A stretch of DNA of 64,000 nt. It comes from Pempheris klunzingeri. Its lineage: Eukaryota; Chordata; Actinopteri; Acropomatiformes; Pempheridae. The notes below the pieces were generated by a model. That model did not search any database. It was given only the letters and a program-made list of their open reading frames with translations, and was not told where the DNA came from. The position numbers and the translations under genes are program-made. Shown here one piece after another: positions 45,823 through 58,076 of the stretch. The stretch spans positions 2,568,970 to 2,632,969 of the forward strand of contig NC_092012.1 of the NCBI RefSeq assembly GCF_042242105.1, read 5' to 3'. Numbering within the stretch: position 1 is the stretch's first letter; each line of letters starts with the position of its first letter.

Positions 45823-45869
45823 ACTGTGTGTGTGTGTGTGTGTGCGTGCGTGTGTGTGTGTGTGTGTGT
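45823..45869. repeat. (TG)n microsatellite, interrupted
   Basis: TG units are broken by GCGTGCG in the middle. They lie about 200 bp upstream of the 50-bp minisatellite. Confidence 0.93.
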
Positions 45870-46077
45870 GACAGGATGAAGCTCTGTGTTTTATCCTCTG
45901 TCCGTTGTTATTAATCCGCTCTGTGTTTGGACGTCTGCCGGCACCAACGTGGTCGATCAGCGTTCAGCTGCATTCAAACAAAAGCTTTTTCAGTTTAAAC
46001 CAAAGAAACTGTAAAAAAAACAACAGCAACAAACTCTCTATTTTTTACAGTGTTTGTTCTGTCATTATACAAATAAT

Positions 46078-47025
46078 AAGACTTTTACTCCTATTGAAGT
46101 ACTTGTACACAGTGATACTTGTACTGCAGTACTGGTACTACATGACTTTTACTCCTATTGAAGTATTTGTACACAGTGATACTTGTACACAGTGATACTG
46201 GTACTGCAGTACTGGTACTGCATGACTTTTACTCTTGAAGTACTTGTACACAGTGGTACTGGTACTGCATGACTTTTACTCTTGAAGTACTTGTACACAG
46301 TGGTACTGGTATTGCAGTACTGGTACTGCATGACTTTTACTCTTGAAGTACTTGTACACAGTGGTACTGGTACTGCATGACTTTTACTCTTGAAGTACTT
46401 GTACACAGTGGTACTGGTATTGCAGTACTGGTACTGCATGACTTTTACTCCTATTGAAGTACTTGTACACAGTGGTACTGGTACTACAGTACTGGTACTA
46501 CATGACTTTTACTCCTACTGAAGTAGCTACTTGTACACAGTGGTACTGGTACTGCAGTACTGGTACTGCATAACTTTTACTCCTATTGAAGTACTTGTAC
46601 ACAGTGGTACTGGTACTGCAGTACTTTTACTCCTACTGAAGTACTTGTACACAGTGGTACTGGTACTGCAGTACTACTGGTACTACATTACTTTTACTCC
46701 TATTGAAGTACTTGTACACGGTGGTACTGGTACTGCAGTACTTTTACTCCTACTGAAGTACTTGTACACGGTGGTACTTCAGTACTTTTACTCCTACTGA
46801 AGTACTTGCACACGGTGGTACTGGTACTGCAGTACTTTTACTCCTACTGAAGTACTTGTACACGGTGGTACTGGTACTGCAGTACTTTTACTCCTACTGA
46901 AGTACTTGTACATGGTGGTACTGGTACTGCATGACTTTTACTCCTATTGAAGTACTTGTACACGGTGGTACTGGTACTGCAGTACTTTTACTCCTACTGA
47001 AGTACTTGTACACGGTGGTACTGCG
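46078..47025. repeat. 50-bp minisatellite array upstream of kcng4
   Basis: About 0.95 kb of units contain CTTTTACTCCTACTGAAGTA, CTTGTACACGGTGGTACTGG and TACTGCAGTA. The landmark CTCCTACTGA recurs at exactly 50-bp spacing at the right end. Left-hand units vary more (CACAGTGG instead of CACGGTGG, TGCATGACTTTT). The array ends just before a GA-rich, CpG-containing stretch that may hold kcng4 exon 1. Confidence 0.93.
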
Positions 47026-47095
47026 GCCTCACCTGGTAAATTTAGCACGTGGGCACCTGTTCCGCCATGTTGTGAGTTGCATTGAGTTGCCGTCG

Positions 47096-47441
47096 TTTTT
47101 TACAGTGTAGAAGAGGAGAGAGCTGGGAGGAGGGGGTGAGGAAGAGGAGGGAGGGGGCGGAGGAAGAGGAGGAGGAGGAGGAGGAGGAGGACCGTCCTGC
47201 TGTCAAACACAGATGAGAGCTCCGGTCTGGAGGAGGACGCCGCCGTTAGATGATCTCAGCTCTACCGGCTCCTCCGAGGCGGCGGAGACCGAGTGGAGAC
47301 CGAGTGGAGACCGAGTGGAGACGAGCGGCGGCCGAACAGCAAATCATCTCATAATTCAATTCCCTCCAACTCCGGAGATGCTGCACAGACACACGTCGAG
47401 CCTGCAAACTTCAGAGAGGATTTATAAACTGTAGGAACACC

Positions 47442-47475
<34 letters not shown>

Positions 47476-47612
47476 TTCTTCTTCATCACAGCAGCAATTA
47501 TACAATTAACATGGATCAATCAGAGAGGAGCGTCTTCATCACAGCAACAGATGGGAGGATGAAGCAGAGGCGGTGAAGAGCTCCGAGGAAGAGCACCGAG
47601 GAAGAGGAAGAG
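47096..47612 (+). other. kcng4: Candidate 5' UTR exon and promoter region of kcng4
   Basis: A CpG-rich, purine-rich stretch ends in GAGGAAGAG|GTGGGTCAG, a plausible splice donor at 47612. The coding exon of kcng4 is preceded at about 50273 by TTGTCATTGCAG, a good acceptor, so an upstream non-coding exon must exist. This is the best candidate I see. A 73-codon frame starts at 47213 and would be an upstream ORF. (GGA)n and (CCT)n tracts lie within. Confidence 0.4.
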
Positions 47613-48559
47613 GTGGGTCAGTTTAAACTTTACCTCCATTTCATTACACAGGAAACACTGAGGCTGGAAAATAACATCAAGTAGAGTTAAATAATAAATA
47701 TAATATAATGTAATGTAATGATAAATAAAATAAATACCATATAATGTAATATACAGTAATATAATATAGGGCAAAAATTAATATCAACCAATAGAGTATC
47801 ATGTAAGATAAAATAATGGGAAATTAATGTAATGATAATACTAAATAATACATACAATATATAATAAGTAATATAAAGTGGTATAATGTAATTTAGAATA
47901 AGATTAAATAATATAATTACAATATAATTCAATGTAATATACAGTAATATGATATAATTTAACACAAAGTAATATAATGTAAAAATAATACAATATCATG
48001 TAATAAAGTATATGTCACATAATGTAAGGTAAATATAATAGATATAAATATGAAGTAAATAGTATAAAATCATAATATAATGTCATGTGATGTAATATAA
48101 TAGTATTTGTTAAAAAAACTTTACTGGTACAAAGTACTCGTGTACTTAAATTTTGAGGTATTTGTACTTGTACTATTTGCATTTTCTGCTGCTTGATGTT
48201 TCTGCTTTTTTTTTTCTTTACCACAGTAATTTGCCACCTTTGGTTACTTTGGATTAATAACACAAAATATAATCCACTATTGAATATATCATTATAGATT
48301 AGAAATACTGCGTTAATCTCTCATCCAAATGGTCAAAAATACACCAAATAAATCACATATAATTAAAAATAGATTAACTTTCTGTCTGTTTTGGTTTATG
48401 GTTCCAAGAGACGAGTTTCACGTGTCCTCCAAACTTAAATATTTATTGATCCTGAGGGGAAATCCACATGTGAGCTCCACCTTTATCAGCTGCAACATTA
48501 ACGTAATTAACGCAATAAACATTATAATCCATTTACGTTTCGATCGGTTAGTTTCGAGG

Positions 48560-48660
48560 CAGCTGTAGACCTACCTGTGTTCTACGAGGTTAAATTAGTG
48601 TTTTTGTCAATGGAGTCTGGTGTGTTTGAAGAGAGCGATATATCCCAAAGGATTACGTTA
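48560..48660. mobile_element. Foldback repeat, half copy (copy 12)
   Basis: Only one arm is present: GAGGCAGCTGTAGACCTACC, then TTTTTGTCAATGGAGTCTGG, TGTGTTTGAAGAGAGCGATA. The opposite arm is absent or decayed. Confidence 0.65.
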
Positions 48661-50124
48661 CAGCCAACATTATACTCACATACTTTTACTTAAACATCAT
48701 AACAGAGTATCTTTACTGTGTACTTTTACAGGTAAAGTATCTGAATATTTCCTCCACCACTGCTATTTATCTAAATGATGTCCAACATGTAGAGTTTACT
48801 GTAATCCTTAAAGCCTAACCTGCATAATGTGACAGCTAGAAGATTATTTCACTTATTTATTTTTCACTAATTAGTGGAAATCCAGCATCGGTAATTTCAC
48901 TCAAATAGAAGTACAGAAGTACTGCGAAATGCTTATAATTATTTATTGTTTACAGTAGATATATAAATATAATACTGATAAATTAATATGTTAGTAAAAG
49001 TTTAATAGTGAGTGTAGTTGAGATGGAACTCACTAAAATACTTTGAGTATTTTATACACAGGAAAATCTAAACTCTGTTGAGGAGTACGAGTACAACAAG
49101 TACAATATTTACCCCTGACATGTAGCGCAGTAGAGGTAGAAAGTAGTATAAAATAAAAATACTAATGTAAAGTACTTGGTAATTGTACTTAATTGGATCT
49201 GCGTCTCATCAGGAAGCTTTCAGTGATCCAGAAAACACATCAGAGCTGCAGTTTGTTGTCAAAATGACGTATTTATTCCCCTGAATTACAGGAATAATCA
49301 GTGTTAAGTCACTTGGTGTAGCTGTGAAGGCTCAGAAGAAAAAATAAAAGCTTGAACCCAAAAGCAGGACTGAATCAATAAACAGGCGAGGGTCAAAGCC
49401 AGGAAGCCAGGTAACGTGTCCGAGGGGGGTTCGGGTGGGGAATCATCAATCCAAGGGTCAGGCAGGCAGAACAGATGCCAGGCTGAATGCCAACTAGTTC
49501 TTCTGGGAGGGGGCGAGTGGAGGTGGGCCGGTGCAGGTACTGGATCTGCTATGAACCTGTAGTGGTACCTGTTATATTTGTGTCCTACTGTCACATGACG
49601 TGGTTATAGCTACGTTTGAGTCAAAACAAATGAGCTGAAAGAGAAGTTATGATGAAGCAAATAGTGATAATGAAGTTTATTAATTAGACAGTATATAAAC
49701 CAGTAAATGCAAGGAAGAATACAAGATTTTTTTTTACTGGATTGGAGCATGTGTGCTAAAAGAAAATATGATATAATAAGAGTGTAACGACATATAGCCT
49801 ACTGCACATAAATAGGAAGATGTCGTTATCTTAGTATCGTAGAATATTTTAACCACCACCAGGTAGGCTGGATTGTTATTTTCCTTCAAGATGGTGGACA
49901 TATAAAATAAAACCCTCAGGACTGTAGTCCAAAAAACAATGTAGTCTAAAGTTTTTGTTTTAATTGGTGGAATTTCCTTTAAACACTTCTTGAGTCTTGG
50001 TTTTAATGTCCTGCAGAAAAGCTGAAGACTTTGAGAGTGTTTGGATTTTGCATCATGTCAATTTACCACCAAATTATAGGTGACAAATCTCTGTGTTATG
50101 ATCTTTAAATAAATATACTTTAAC

Positions 50125-50215
50125 TCAAGCGGTGTGTCATCTGCATAGAAGTGAAAGTCGAGGGATGATACTGGTCAGAAGTGGACCCAGGACGGAGCCC
50201 TGTGGCACTCCAGAT
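50125..50215 (-). mobile_element. LINE reverse-transcriptase remnant
   Basis: Read on the minus strand, GGAGTGCCACAGGGCTCCGT and CCTGGGTCCACTTCTG translate to the RT motif GVPQGSVLGPLL. Further on, CACTTCTATGCAGATGACAC gives HFYADDT, the catalytic FYADD box. The segment that should separate the two motifs is largely deleted, so this is a dead fragment, probably of an L2-like LINE. Confidence 0.7.
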
Positions 50216-50359
50216 AGTTTGTATTGATAGAAAAATACAGTTTTACAAGGAATTAAGATGCTTTTGTCATTGCAGCTTCACTGTGGATCCTCCTCCAAAC
50301 TTCCTGTCAACTAGACATACAAACACGTCTTCCATCCCGTCACACATCCTGAAGCCAGC

Positions 50360-53300
50360 ATGCCCATCATCAGCAATGCCAACCACGACTTCGGCACCTA
50401 CTCCATCAGCAGCGATGACAGCAGCCTCGACCGGTTCTTCACCGAGATCCCGGAGACCGAGACCATCAAGGGCGTTTACTTCCAGCGCGCCCAGCTGCTT
50501 CGTGACCCCAAGGCCTCGTACGTGGTCGACCACACCCTGCAGGTTCTCATCAATGTCGGGGGCAACCGCTACACCTTCCCCTGGAGCACCTTGGAGCAGT
50601 TCCCCCAGAGTCGCCTGGGACGCCTTCGCTTCTGCACCACCCCTGAAGAGATCGCACGGCTCTGCGACGACTACGACGAGACGTGCCAGGAGTACTTTTT
50701 CGACCGAAACCCGACAGCCTTCAGGGTCATCCTCAATTTCCTGGCCGCAGGAAAACTGCGCCTGCTTCGGGAACTGTGTGCCGTGTCGCTGCACGATGAG
50801 CTTGACTACTGGGGCGTGGACCCGGGCCACATGGAGCGTTGCTGCCGTCGCCGCATGATCACCCGTGTGGATGAGGTGGCCGAGCGAGAGCGCAAGGAAG
50901 AGGAGTGGAGGAAGAAGAGGGTGATGCTGAAGAAGACCACCACGCAGGCTGAAAAGGGCTATCGCAGACTGATCTGGATGCTGCGGGAAGTGGTGGAAAA
51001 CCCTCAGGGGTCGGGGTTGGCCGGGAAGATGTTTGCCTGCCTCTCTGTCATCATGGTGCTGGTCACCGTCATCAGCCTCTGCATCAGCACCATGCCAGAC
51101 CTCAGAGACGAAGAGACCAGGGTGGGTAACATCCTGTCAAACCTGTTTTTCACACATGAATCACCGGCAGAGGTTTCATAACATAACATCACAGAAAGAA
51201 AGACGCATTAAGTGACACTATTTTATGTAAATTAACTGCTTAAGATTCAACGTTAGTTATATTTTCTAACTGTCTCCTAATATATTTCACAAAAGTGGAC
51301 GGAAAGACGCATAAATCTGCATTTTCTTTGGCAGATTTTTAAAAAAATTGTTGAAATCTGTCTTACAGTTAGATGGAGAGCTGGTTGTTAATTTATTGTC
51401 CGGCCCTCATCGCTCTCATCAGCAATGAGAAATCTACTCTATGCCACCTGAAAGGGCTCCTTCTTAACTCAAATGTGAAATCCCCTGACTTTTACTTGAG
51501 TTTCCATGACTAAAATTTTGCATTTCCATGACCTATAAATGTAACATGAGGTGCAAAAACAAATATTTTTAAACACACGGTTGATCAGTTGATCAGATCT
51601 CACACTCCTAACCTATTTATCATTAGTTTGTAACCAAAGCTCCAGAAATTTACGCTTTCTCTGCATGTTTATCAGCTCAGCATCAGTTTTTCATCCATTC
51701 AGTAGCCAAAACATCGCTAATGTTTGAGTGGGAGCTAAGGAATAGAAATGATTTCATGTAACCATAAACTAGGATGGTAGGATGCATGTGAAACTCCCCA
51801 AAAATGAAAAAAGTTTTTAACAATTTAAACAATAGTTTATTAAAGTCCCTGATTTTCCCGGTCTAGAATGAACTTTTCTTAATTCCACGACCTGCTCAGG
51901 ACCAAGCGACAGAGACAGTTAGCATCGAGCTAAACGAGGCGGAGAAATTAGCAGCTAAAGATTCAGATATTTCTCTCAGGGGTTGGTGGAGCGCTGAAGC
52001 TAAAAAGCGAGTTAATATCTAAACCATGCCGGCGTTACAAGGCTGTAAAATGCCAAAAACAAAATCACTTAATGAACATGTGAATAAGGACTCAAGGCCC
52101 ATTTATGTAAAACTCACAACAACAATCTCACCATAATCTGTTCAGTCTATTTTTCCTACTAACAGAACTTATAGATTAAAATGAGCTGCAATCTTGTAAA
52201 AATAAAACCTAAATATACTTTAAAGCTTTAAGTTTTTGTATGAATATATGATTAAATGAGATAAAGATGTTAAATGTCAATTAAAACCAAACACGGGATC
52301 AATTATGTTTATTTTAATAGCAATACAAATTGATAATTTACAGAAAGACAGTAAATAAATAATCACATCAACACAATATTAATATTATCAATATGTAACT
52401 AATATATAATTAATATATATATTATTTATATTAAACACAATACTTAATAGATTGATGATATACAATCATTACAGTAAAATAAATACAGGTAAGACACAGT
52501 AAAGGTTAGTGTTTGTAAAGCCGTGTGGGGAAAGGAGTTTAATTTTTGCTTTTCTTTTGTTAAACATGAGACTTTTTCTTGTCGGAGTTAACAGAAGCAG
52601 ACAGGCAGTCGAATTGATTATATAACTAATTGTCAGGCCGTGTGATTATGTTTCTAAGCTGGAGACGGCAGATTGATTTCTCCCCGGTGTACGTGCAGTC
52701 AATCGCACTAATCAAGAAACGAGAAAAATCAAAGCTCGGACGTGTTCAGAAACTGAAATCCACAAAATTGCTTTTCACATGTTTCGTAATTGACGAGCGT
52801 TCGAATGGACAAACATCTGGAGTTGTGTTTCTCGCTTCGGCTCAGAGGCAGAAGCAAAGCCAAGATTCCTTTTAATTCTTGGAAACCAGTTTTGTTTTGG
52901 CTTTGGGGTTTTTCTGGCAGACATTTGAAATTGAATGTTGGCCATCTGGTGTAATTAGCTGTTATTCAGCTTGACAGGCAAATAAGGCCGATCAGAATCA
53001 GATGAAGCTGAAAGCTGGTTTGTCCAATAAAGAAACTACAAAGGGACTCAAATTTGTACTAATTTATAAAATAACAAATGTGGTCTCCCTCCACTTGTGC
53101 TTATGTGCATTTGCAATTTATACATAAATCGTAAAAAGTGGATGGAAACTAGCAATCATTCACATTTTCTTTTTCTGATTATCAGTATATTGGCTCTTTG
53201 ACTTCAGAAGCAACATCTTAATTTGATTTTTCCAGCAGAAATATCAACTATCATGATCAGATTCATCTAATAGCTCATTTTTTAATGTCCCTGAAGACTG

Positions 53301-56300
53301 ATATGAAAATGGAAATAGTCTTAATTATGTATTTGATGACTTCATGACATCATGCTGATTCAGCGCTGCGTAATAGAAGCTTAATTAGCATAATTTATTA
53401 AAAGAACAGCATATTGTTCTTGTGTTTTGAAGCAAACATGTATTATCACTTTTTCACATTAAGTTGTTTGAATGTTCACACGACACGACTTTGCCAAACT
53501 CAGGAGCTACAAATGTAAGATACAGAGCTTAAAAAGTGATATTACATGTTTTCTTATAATGCTAGCTACTCCAAAACACAAGAATATGCTATTTTTTTAA
53601 ATTTATTATGCTAATTGTGCTAATGCTATTATGCAGCTCTGCATTAGCATTATGTCATGTAGTCAAAGAGTTAGATAATGTTAGCTTAAACTCTGCTAGT
53701 AGCATCTGGGACCAGTGGTACATCTTCTGCAACGTTGCAGATGTGTAAATCTTGAATGGGGCTTTTTCTTAAGTAACAAAACCCAAATTAACCATTTTTT
53801 CTTGGCTCCAAAGTAAGAAAATTAATTAATTAAGTTCGCTAATGACAAGCTAACTCTTAGCCTGAGAAGTAACGCTAGGTTCAGTATCAGATTTATCTAA
53901 TATGTAATATTTCTAATGTCCCTGATGACTGATATGAAAATGGAAAAACTCACTAAACAGTCTTAAATTTGTATTTGATAACTATAAGACACAATCTGCT
54001 AATCTAGCGTTGCATTAGTAGCATTAGCATAATTAGCATGATTTATTAAAAACAGCATGTTGCTCTTATTTTGGTGTAGCTAGCTAGCATTTAGCTAGCA
54101 ACATTTAATATCACCTTTTGACATTAAAAGGTGTCTAAAGTAATTAAACCTAAATTAACCATCTTTTCTTCAAGTAACAAAAGAAATTAATTTAGTTAGC
54201 TAATGATCAGCTAGGTTAGGTCGCTCGGTTACCGCAGGTGTTAGTTAGCCATGCTAACATTTTTTAGCGCAGATGAACAATTGCTCAGTATGATTTTTCT
54301 GTTTAATCCATTCGTTATGCTTAAGCCGTTTTATTTTTGATAAAAGAGACACCCCTTGAGGTCAGCTTTTCTTAGCTATGGCTGCTAATGCTAATTGATC
54401 TCAGTTTTGTGGAGGGCTTTTGGTGAATTGGCTAATATTCAAAGAAAAGTTTAATATCCTAATAGCCTCGATGTTGAGACAGGCAGCTTTTACAGCCGCA
54501 TATCGACGGTTAATTGGTTAAATTATGCAGTAAAACTATCAGCATGTTGGCAAACAGACGGTTCAGATCGAGTTCACTCTTGTTTCCTGAACCGGACTTC
54601 CTTCACAAATAATTAACTTATTCCCAGGTTTTGTATTTCCTCCGGTAACAAACGTAACACAGTAATGTAAGTTAATGTAGGTTAAAAGTATTGATGATCT
54701 AATGCTTAATGAAACCAGTCTTTTCTGTAAACACAGTGATAGAAGAGGTTGGAATTTTCTTATTTTATTTTTCGTGACTCTGGTATTTGTGACAGCGATT
54801 CCTCATTAGACATTATCTTGTTTTCTACCATCGCTCAGTCAGCTGAAATAGATTTTTCTTTTTACCATTGATTTTTTTAAATGACTGATCCTCATCACAC
54901 CGTACTCAGTTTTAACATCAAGAAATGTTGTATTGAAATCAATTGAAGCGCTGTGTAGACACACAACGCTGAAAAGATGTTGATTGAAAATACTTCAATA
55001 CATTTATCAGCGTGCTTCTGCTGACAACATGATTCATTGTCTGGTGTAAAATATTTTTTGCAACCAAAACAATAATAATGCAACTCCTTCATCAAACCTC
55101 TCCGCCTGATAAATGACCACGTCATTCGAGCAGCTCTTTATTATTCATTTGAGGTCTCGAGTCCAATTCAAGATCTCCTGATGAGAAAACATTGGCTCAT
55201 TAGACTTTAGGACAGTGCTGGGAGAAGTAGTGAGATCAGAGAAGTAAAAGTGCTAAGATATTACTATAGTAAAAGTATCCAAGTGTAATCAGGGAAATGC
55301 AGTTAAAATATTAAAGTGACTGTTCCTCATTCCTCATAATTCATAGAAAATCAGGATTTTACTGTTGGAGCTAATTTTTTAACAACTTTTAACCAGAAAC
55401 AGCTGTTATTTTGCTCTCTTCAAAGCCACCAGACTCTATTGACAAAAACAACAATTTTATCTGGCAGAGCACAGGAGTTGCTGATTTACTGTTGTCTGGA
55501 TCAGTTAGTTTGTTTGTGTTGTTGTGTGACTTTGGTGTTTTAATGAGTTAGTGTGGATCCAACACAATGTTTGTGTAACACACAATAACACAAAGCAACT
55601 TATTGATCGAAGCAGCGGTAGAGCAGCTACTTCTTTTCTGGTTCAGGTAAAATTAACGTTTTTGTCAATGGAGTTTGGTGGGTTTCAAACGTGACAGTGG
55701 AGTCGTCCTTTCACGCATGCAGCCACAACCAAACTGTTGTCTAAACAAACAACAGGAGACCGTCTGTGTCAGACTGTTATAACCTACTGAAATACTCTGA
55801 AATAAAATGGCTTTTATTTCACGAAAAGATCACAGGAAATCCTTTCTGTCATTAGTGCTGCTTCACAGCGGAGCGTTCAGGCTCAGTCAGAACTAACAGC
55901 TACAGCAACAAAACACCAGAGAACTACGAAAGATATTATAACTTACTACTTTACTGCACTCTAAATATCTGTGTGGTTGGTTTTCAGTCATAAAGAAGTT
56001 TAACTTGAGGTCTTTCTGCCAGAAAGAATTAAGGGAATCAGGTGACGTAGTTTAAAGTCCGATAAAGGCTCACAAAGTGGTGAGATCCTGATGGGTGAAC
56101 GGGTCCGTAGGATTTACGTTTTTAGGGTTTAGAGTTACTTTCCAAGTTTATTGTGGATCAGAGACTGAAATGCACACAATGTTGAATCAGGTCACAAACT
56201 AGGGTTAGGGTTAGCTTAACCCTTAATAAAGCTTCTTTATGAGTAGAAATATGTCCAGATGAGTTAAGAAGCTTCACAGTTTGTCTTTGCAAACTATAAA

Positions 56301-57551
56301 ATATCTGCATTACGTCACTCAGAGACAACATTTAATCCTTCACTCACTGCTGAAACTAGGACTCTCTTTATGGTGCAACATAAACCGAGCTGTATACTGA
56401 AAGAGCAGCTTCATTGCTCATGATTGGAGGCTTTATAGATTGTAGGAAATTACATCTTCTGGTTATAATTAAATGAAAATTTTCCTGCACCCTCACTTTT
56501 AACTGCAGCTCCTGCTGTTGGGTTGTTACATCATATTTTATGAACTCTTCTTATGTTTTGTGTGCACAAAATCTTAATTTATGACGTAAGTTAACTGTCA
56601 GATAAATGTAGTGAGTGAGTAAATGTGTACAACAGACTCAAGTAAAGTAAAAGTATCTCAAATTTGTGACGAATAATTGGTGGAGTGACCCTTTATCTCT
56701 GTCTGCAGGGCGAGTGCTCCGCCAAGTGTCACAGCATGTTCGTGGTGGAGTCCATCTGCGTGGCGTGGTTCACCTTGGAGTTCGTGTTGCGGTTTGCGAA
56801 CGCCCAGAGCAAGCTGGCCTTCGCTCGCGGGCCCCTCAACATCATCGACGCCATCGCCATCCTGCCGTACTACGTGTCCCTGGTGGTCGACGTCAGAGAT
56901 GAGTCGGAGGAGGACGTCATCATGGGCGCCGGCCGAGGCTACCTGGACAAACTGAGCCTGATCCTGCGCCTGCTGCGGGCCCTGCGGATCCTGTACGTGA
57001 TGCGGCTGGCTCGCCACTCTCTGGGCCTGCAGACGTTAGGACTGACCATGCAGCGCAGCATGAGGGAGTTCGGCCTGCTGCTGCTCTTCGTCTGCGTGGC
57101 CGTGACCCTCTTCTCGCCGCTGGTCCACCTAGCCGAGAGCGAACTGGCGCCGTTTGCCGCCACGCACCCGCACCACAGCTTCAGCAGCATCCCGGCCTCC
57201 TACTGGTGGGCCATCATCTCCATGACGACGGTGGGCTACGGCGACATGGTGCCGCGCAGCATCCCCGGACAGATCGTCGCGCTGACCAGCATCCTGAGCG
57301 GCATCCTCATCATGGCGTTCCCCGCAACCTCCATCTTCCACACCTTCTCCCGCTCCTACCAGGAGCTGAAGCAGGAGTACGAGCGGCTGTGGAAGGAGGA
57401 GAGAGGCGAGGAAATGGCCGCCGAGTCGGAGGAGAGTTGGTCCAAAGTCGATTTGTCGCCAGATGATCTCACGTCCGTGTCCAAGGGAGAAAACGACGGG
57501 CTGATATCAGGCCGGCGCCATCAAGCCACGCTTCCATCTACAGCTTTCTAA
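50360..57551 (+). CDS. kcng4: Potassium voltage-gated channel, modifier subfamily G member 4 (Kv6.4)
   Basis: This is an electrically silent Kv subunit that joins Kv2 channels in the plasma membrane and changes their gating. Exons 50360-51121 and 56709-57551 total 1605 nt, or 534 residues; the single coding intron is 5.6 kb and phase 0. The T1 domain spans about residues 60-165 (INVGGNRYTFPWSTLEQFP, LCDDYDETCQEYFFDRNP). S1 is at about 222-245, S2 264-284, S3 296-316, S4 334-357 with regularly spaced Arg, S5 372-396, the filter TTVGYGDM at 427-434 and S6 440-468. S6 has FPATS in place of the Kv1-4 PxP hinge, as in silent subunits. kcng4 is preferred over kcng1/2 for ETIKGVYF, ENPQ-SG, SLCISTMPDLR, SYWWAIISMTT and ILIMAFPATS. 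Fish have two kcng4 paralogues and I cannot say which this is. Confidence 0.92.
52600..53040. promoter_or_regulatory. Candidate conserved non-coding element in the kcng4 intron
   Basis: This stretch is less AT-biased than its surroundings and dense in binding-site-like words: GCCATCTGG (E-box), GTAATTAGC (homeodomain), CTTGACAGGC (MEIS/TGIF) and CCAATAAAG. It has no repeats and its best open frame (about 81 codons) has no family likeness. This is inference from texture only. Confidence 0.3.
53250..54240. repeat. Diverged intronic direct duplication
   Basis: TGTCCCTGAAGACTGATATG with following AAAATGGAAA near 53287 recurs as TGTCCCTGATGACTGATATG near 53919. GCATAATTTATTAAAAGAAC recurs as GCATGATTTATTAAAAACAGC. 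A third shared block is CCAAATTAACCATTTTTTCTT and CCTAAATTAACCATCTTTTC. The order is kept with indels, so this is an old local duplication. Confidence 0.7.
55375..55695. mobile_element. Foldback repeat, short form, in the kcng4 intron (copy 13)
   Basis: The left arm TGCTCTCTTCAAAGCCACCA, GACTCTATTGACAAAAACAA is mirrored by TTTTTGTCAATGGAGTTTGG and TGGGTTTCAAA. The inner GGAGTTGCTGATTTACTG and GCAGCGGTAGAGCAGCTAC are also mirrored. It is more diverged than other copies. Confidence 0.75.
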
Positions 57552-58070
57552 TGGACGCGGTGCAGAGCAGTCAGACTCCTTCATTCAGTGACTTTATGTT
57601 GAAAACGATGACACTTCATCCTGAATAAGCACATTTAGACTCCTAAAGGACTGTTATGATGTGGACAGCGTATCACAATTTAAGTTCTCGTCTTTTCATG
57701 TTACGAATTCACACTTAAAGCTTTCAACAAACTATTTAATCAGCAAAAAAACGTCACATACTAGATCAACATCGACTATAACCTTACCGCAACTATTGTG
57801 CACTTTTTACGAAAGTATCAAAAACAGGGTAAATATATTCAACGTGATTTTATGGGACGGCGTATAACTAGCGCACATTTTTAAAAAGGACATTTTGCGT
57901 GTCGTGTCGACGCATTTTAAGCGTTTCGCATCTCAGTTTCATGTCATGAACTTGCCCAGCGCTCGTTAAAATACCTCACAGCTTATTTCACAGTCTCCTC
58001 CGTACGTACGTGGCTTCGTTTTGATTGTTTTCTGTATGAGATTTGTGCGTAAAATGACACGCCGTCTCTA

Positions 58071-58076
58071 AATAAA
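58071..58076 (+). terminator. kcng4: Polyadenylation signal of kcng4
   Basis: AATAAA in CTCTAAATAAACGCT lies about 520 bp past the stop codon and is the first canonical plus-strand signal after it. Distal signals are possible. Confidence 0.5.

Larger units (their letters stand above)
36460..47095. other. Large intergenic region between rpl12 and kcng4
   Basis: No coding exon is supported. The interval holds a large hairpin region (37.0-37.4 kb), a foldback repeat (39.5-40.1 kb), two common teleost repeats, a poly-C tract and two minisatellite arrays. The GC-richer stretch 42.9-43.4 kb has clustered TTAATTAA- and AAATTGAGAGAGCAAAG-type motifs and might be regulatory, but I cannot support this beyond appearance. 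Confidence 0.5.
47613..50272. other. Presumed first intron of kcng4, AT-rich
   Basis: Very AT-rich sequence (TAATATAATGTAATG-type) covers 47690-48100. A possible retroelement fragment with AGCAGGACTGAATCAATAAA and GGTCAGGCAGGCAGAA occurs at about 49360-49480. Apart from these, the half foldback copy and the LINE remnant there is nothing recognisable. Confidence 0.45.

Noticed and set aside
49304-49594. 96-codon minus-strand frame
   Set aside because: The Pro-rich translation overlaps a probable retroelement fragment and has no recognisable domain.
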